From Alphaproteobacteria bacterium (GTDB lineage Bacteria; Pseudomonadota; Alphaproteobacteria; Micropepsales; Micropepsaceae): a stretch of 32,152 nt of DNA. The notes below the pieces were generated by a model, which was not told where the DNA came from, searched no databases, and worked only from the letters and a program-made list of their open reading frames with translations. A program made the position numbers and the translations under genes. How positions within the stretch are numbered: position 1 is the first letter of the stretch; the number at the start of each line of letters is the position of its first letter. The stretch is taken from positions 1 to 32,152 of the forward strand of contig JAFAVP010000221.1 of the NCBI GenBank assembly GCA_019242395.1. The letters run 5' to 3'. Below are positions 32,104 through 32,152 of this stretch, in pieces.

Positions 32104-32152
32104 TTGCAGGGACTATGTTCGCATCGCCGCGCCGGCACAACTCAGATGGCGG

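Noticed and set aside
1-32152. CRISPR array, insertion sequence, prophage or toxin-antitoxin pair
   Set aside because: No regularly spaced repeats, transposase or integrase motifs, or paired small toxin-like genes were seen on either strand.

Overview
The window is a GC-rich bacterial chromosome segment of about 32 kb, almost certainly from an alphaproteobacterium. The evidence is the SenC/RegB/RegA redox cluster with its highly conserved RegA helix-turn-helix, an MmcB-type DNA repair protein, the order DUF3576 lipoprotein-leuS-lptE-holA, a RibA with a degenerate N-terminal half, and hemD-hemC divergent from tsaD. I cannot place it below class. Nearly all of it is dense housekeeping sequence. 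I see no insertion sequence, prophage, CRISPR array or integrase, and no region of clearly foreign base composition.

Layout. 1-1303: the 3' part of a tRNA-Ala, then yggT and folD. 1311-5578: a small Cys-rich protein, a SCO/SenC copper chaperone, divergent regB and regA, and a GT61 glycosyltransferase. 5594-7051: yjbR and mmcB, divergent from a DUF1003 membrane protein. 7052-12512: a bifunctional PBP1A-type enzyme, an orphan MacA-like adaptor, a DUF2807 repeat protein with an Asp-rich tail, and an orphan OmpR-type regulator. 12586-15874: ribA, two small membrane proteins, a YggS/PLPBP protein and a ThiE-like protein. 15943-20614: a four-gene run of DUF3576 lipoprotein, leuS, lptE and holA behind a recognisable promoter. 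20692-25653: a membrane-anchored hypothetical protein, hemD, hemC, tsaD, xthA and a TusA-like protein. 25810-32103: a membrane GT2 synthase, a CHAP-domain lipoprotein, kup, an RlmI-like rRNA methyltransferase and a diheme cytochrome c.

The genes fall into a few themes: redox control of respiration (SenC, RegB/RegA, cytochrome c, haem synthesis), cell envelope (PBP1A, LptE, GT61, GT2, CHAP lipoprotein, MacA-like adaptor, DUF2807 protein), translation (LeuRS, TsaD, RlmI, tRNA), and DNA replication or repair (HolA, XthA, MmcB). Gene packing is extreme. Seven convergent junctions span from a 4-bp overlap to 16 bp, and one divergent pair has start codons that abut.

I found no obvious new multi-gene system. 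The most interesting area is the envelope block at about 9.1-12.5 kb, with an orphan adaptor, an unusual DUF2807 protein, an orphan regulator, a possible Cys-rich leader peptide and two strong intergenic dyads. All functional links there are inference.
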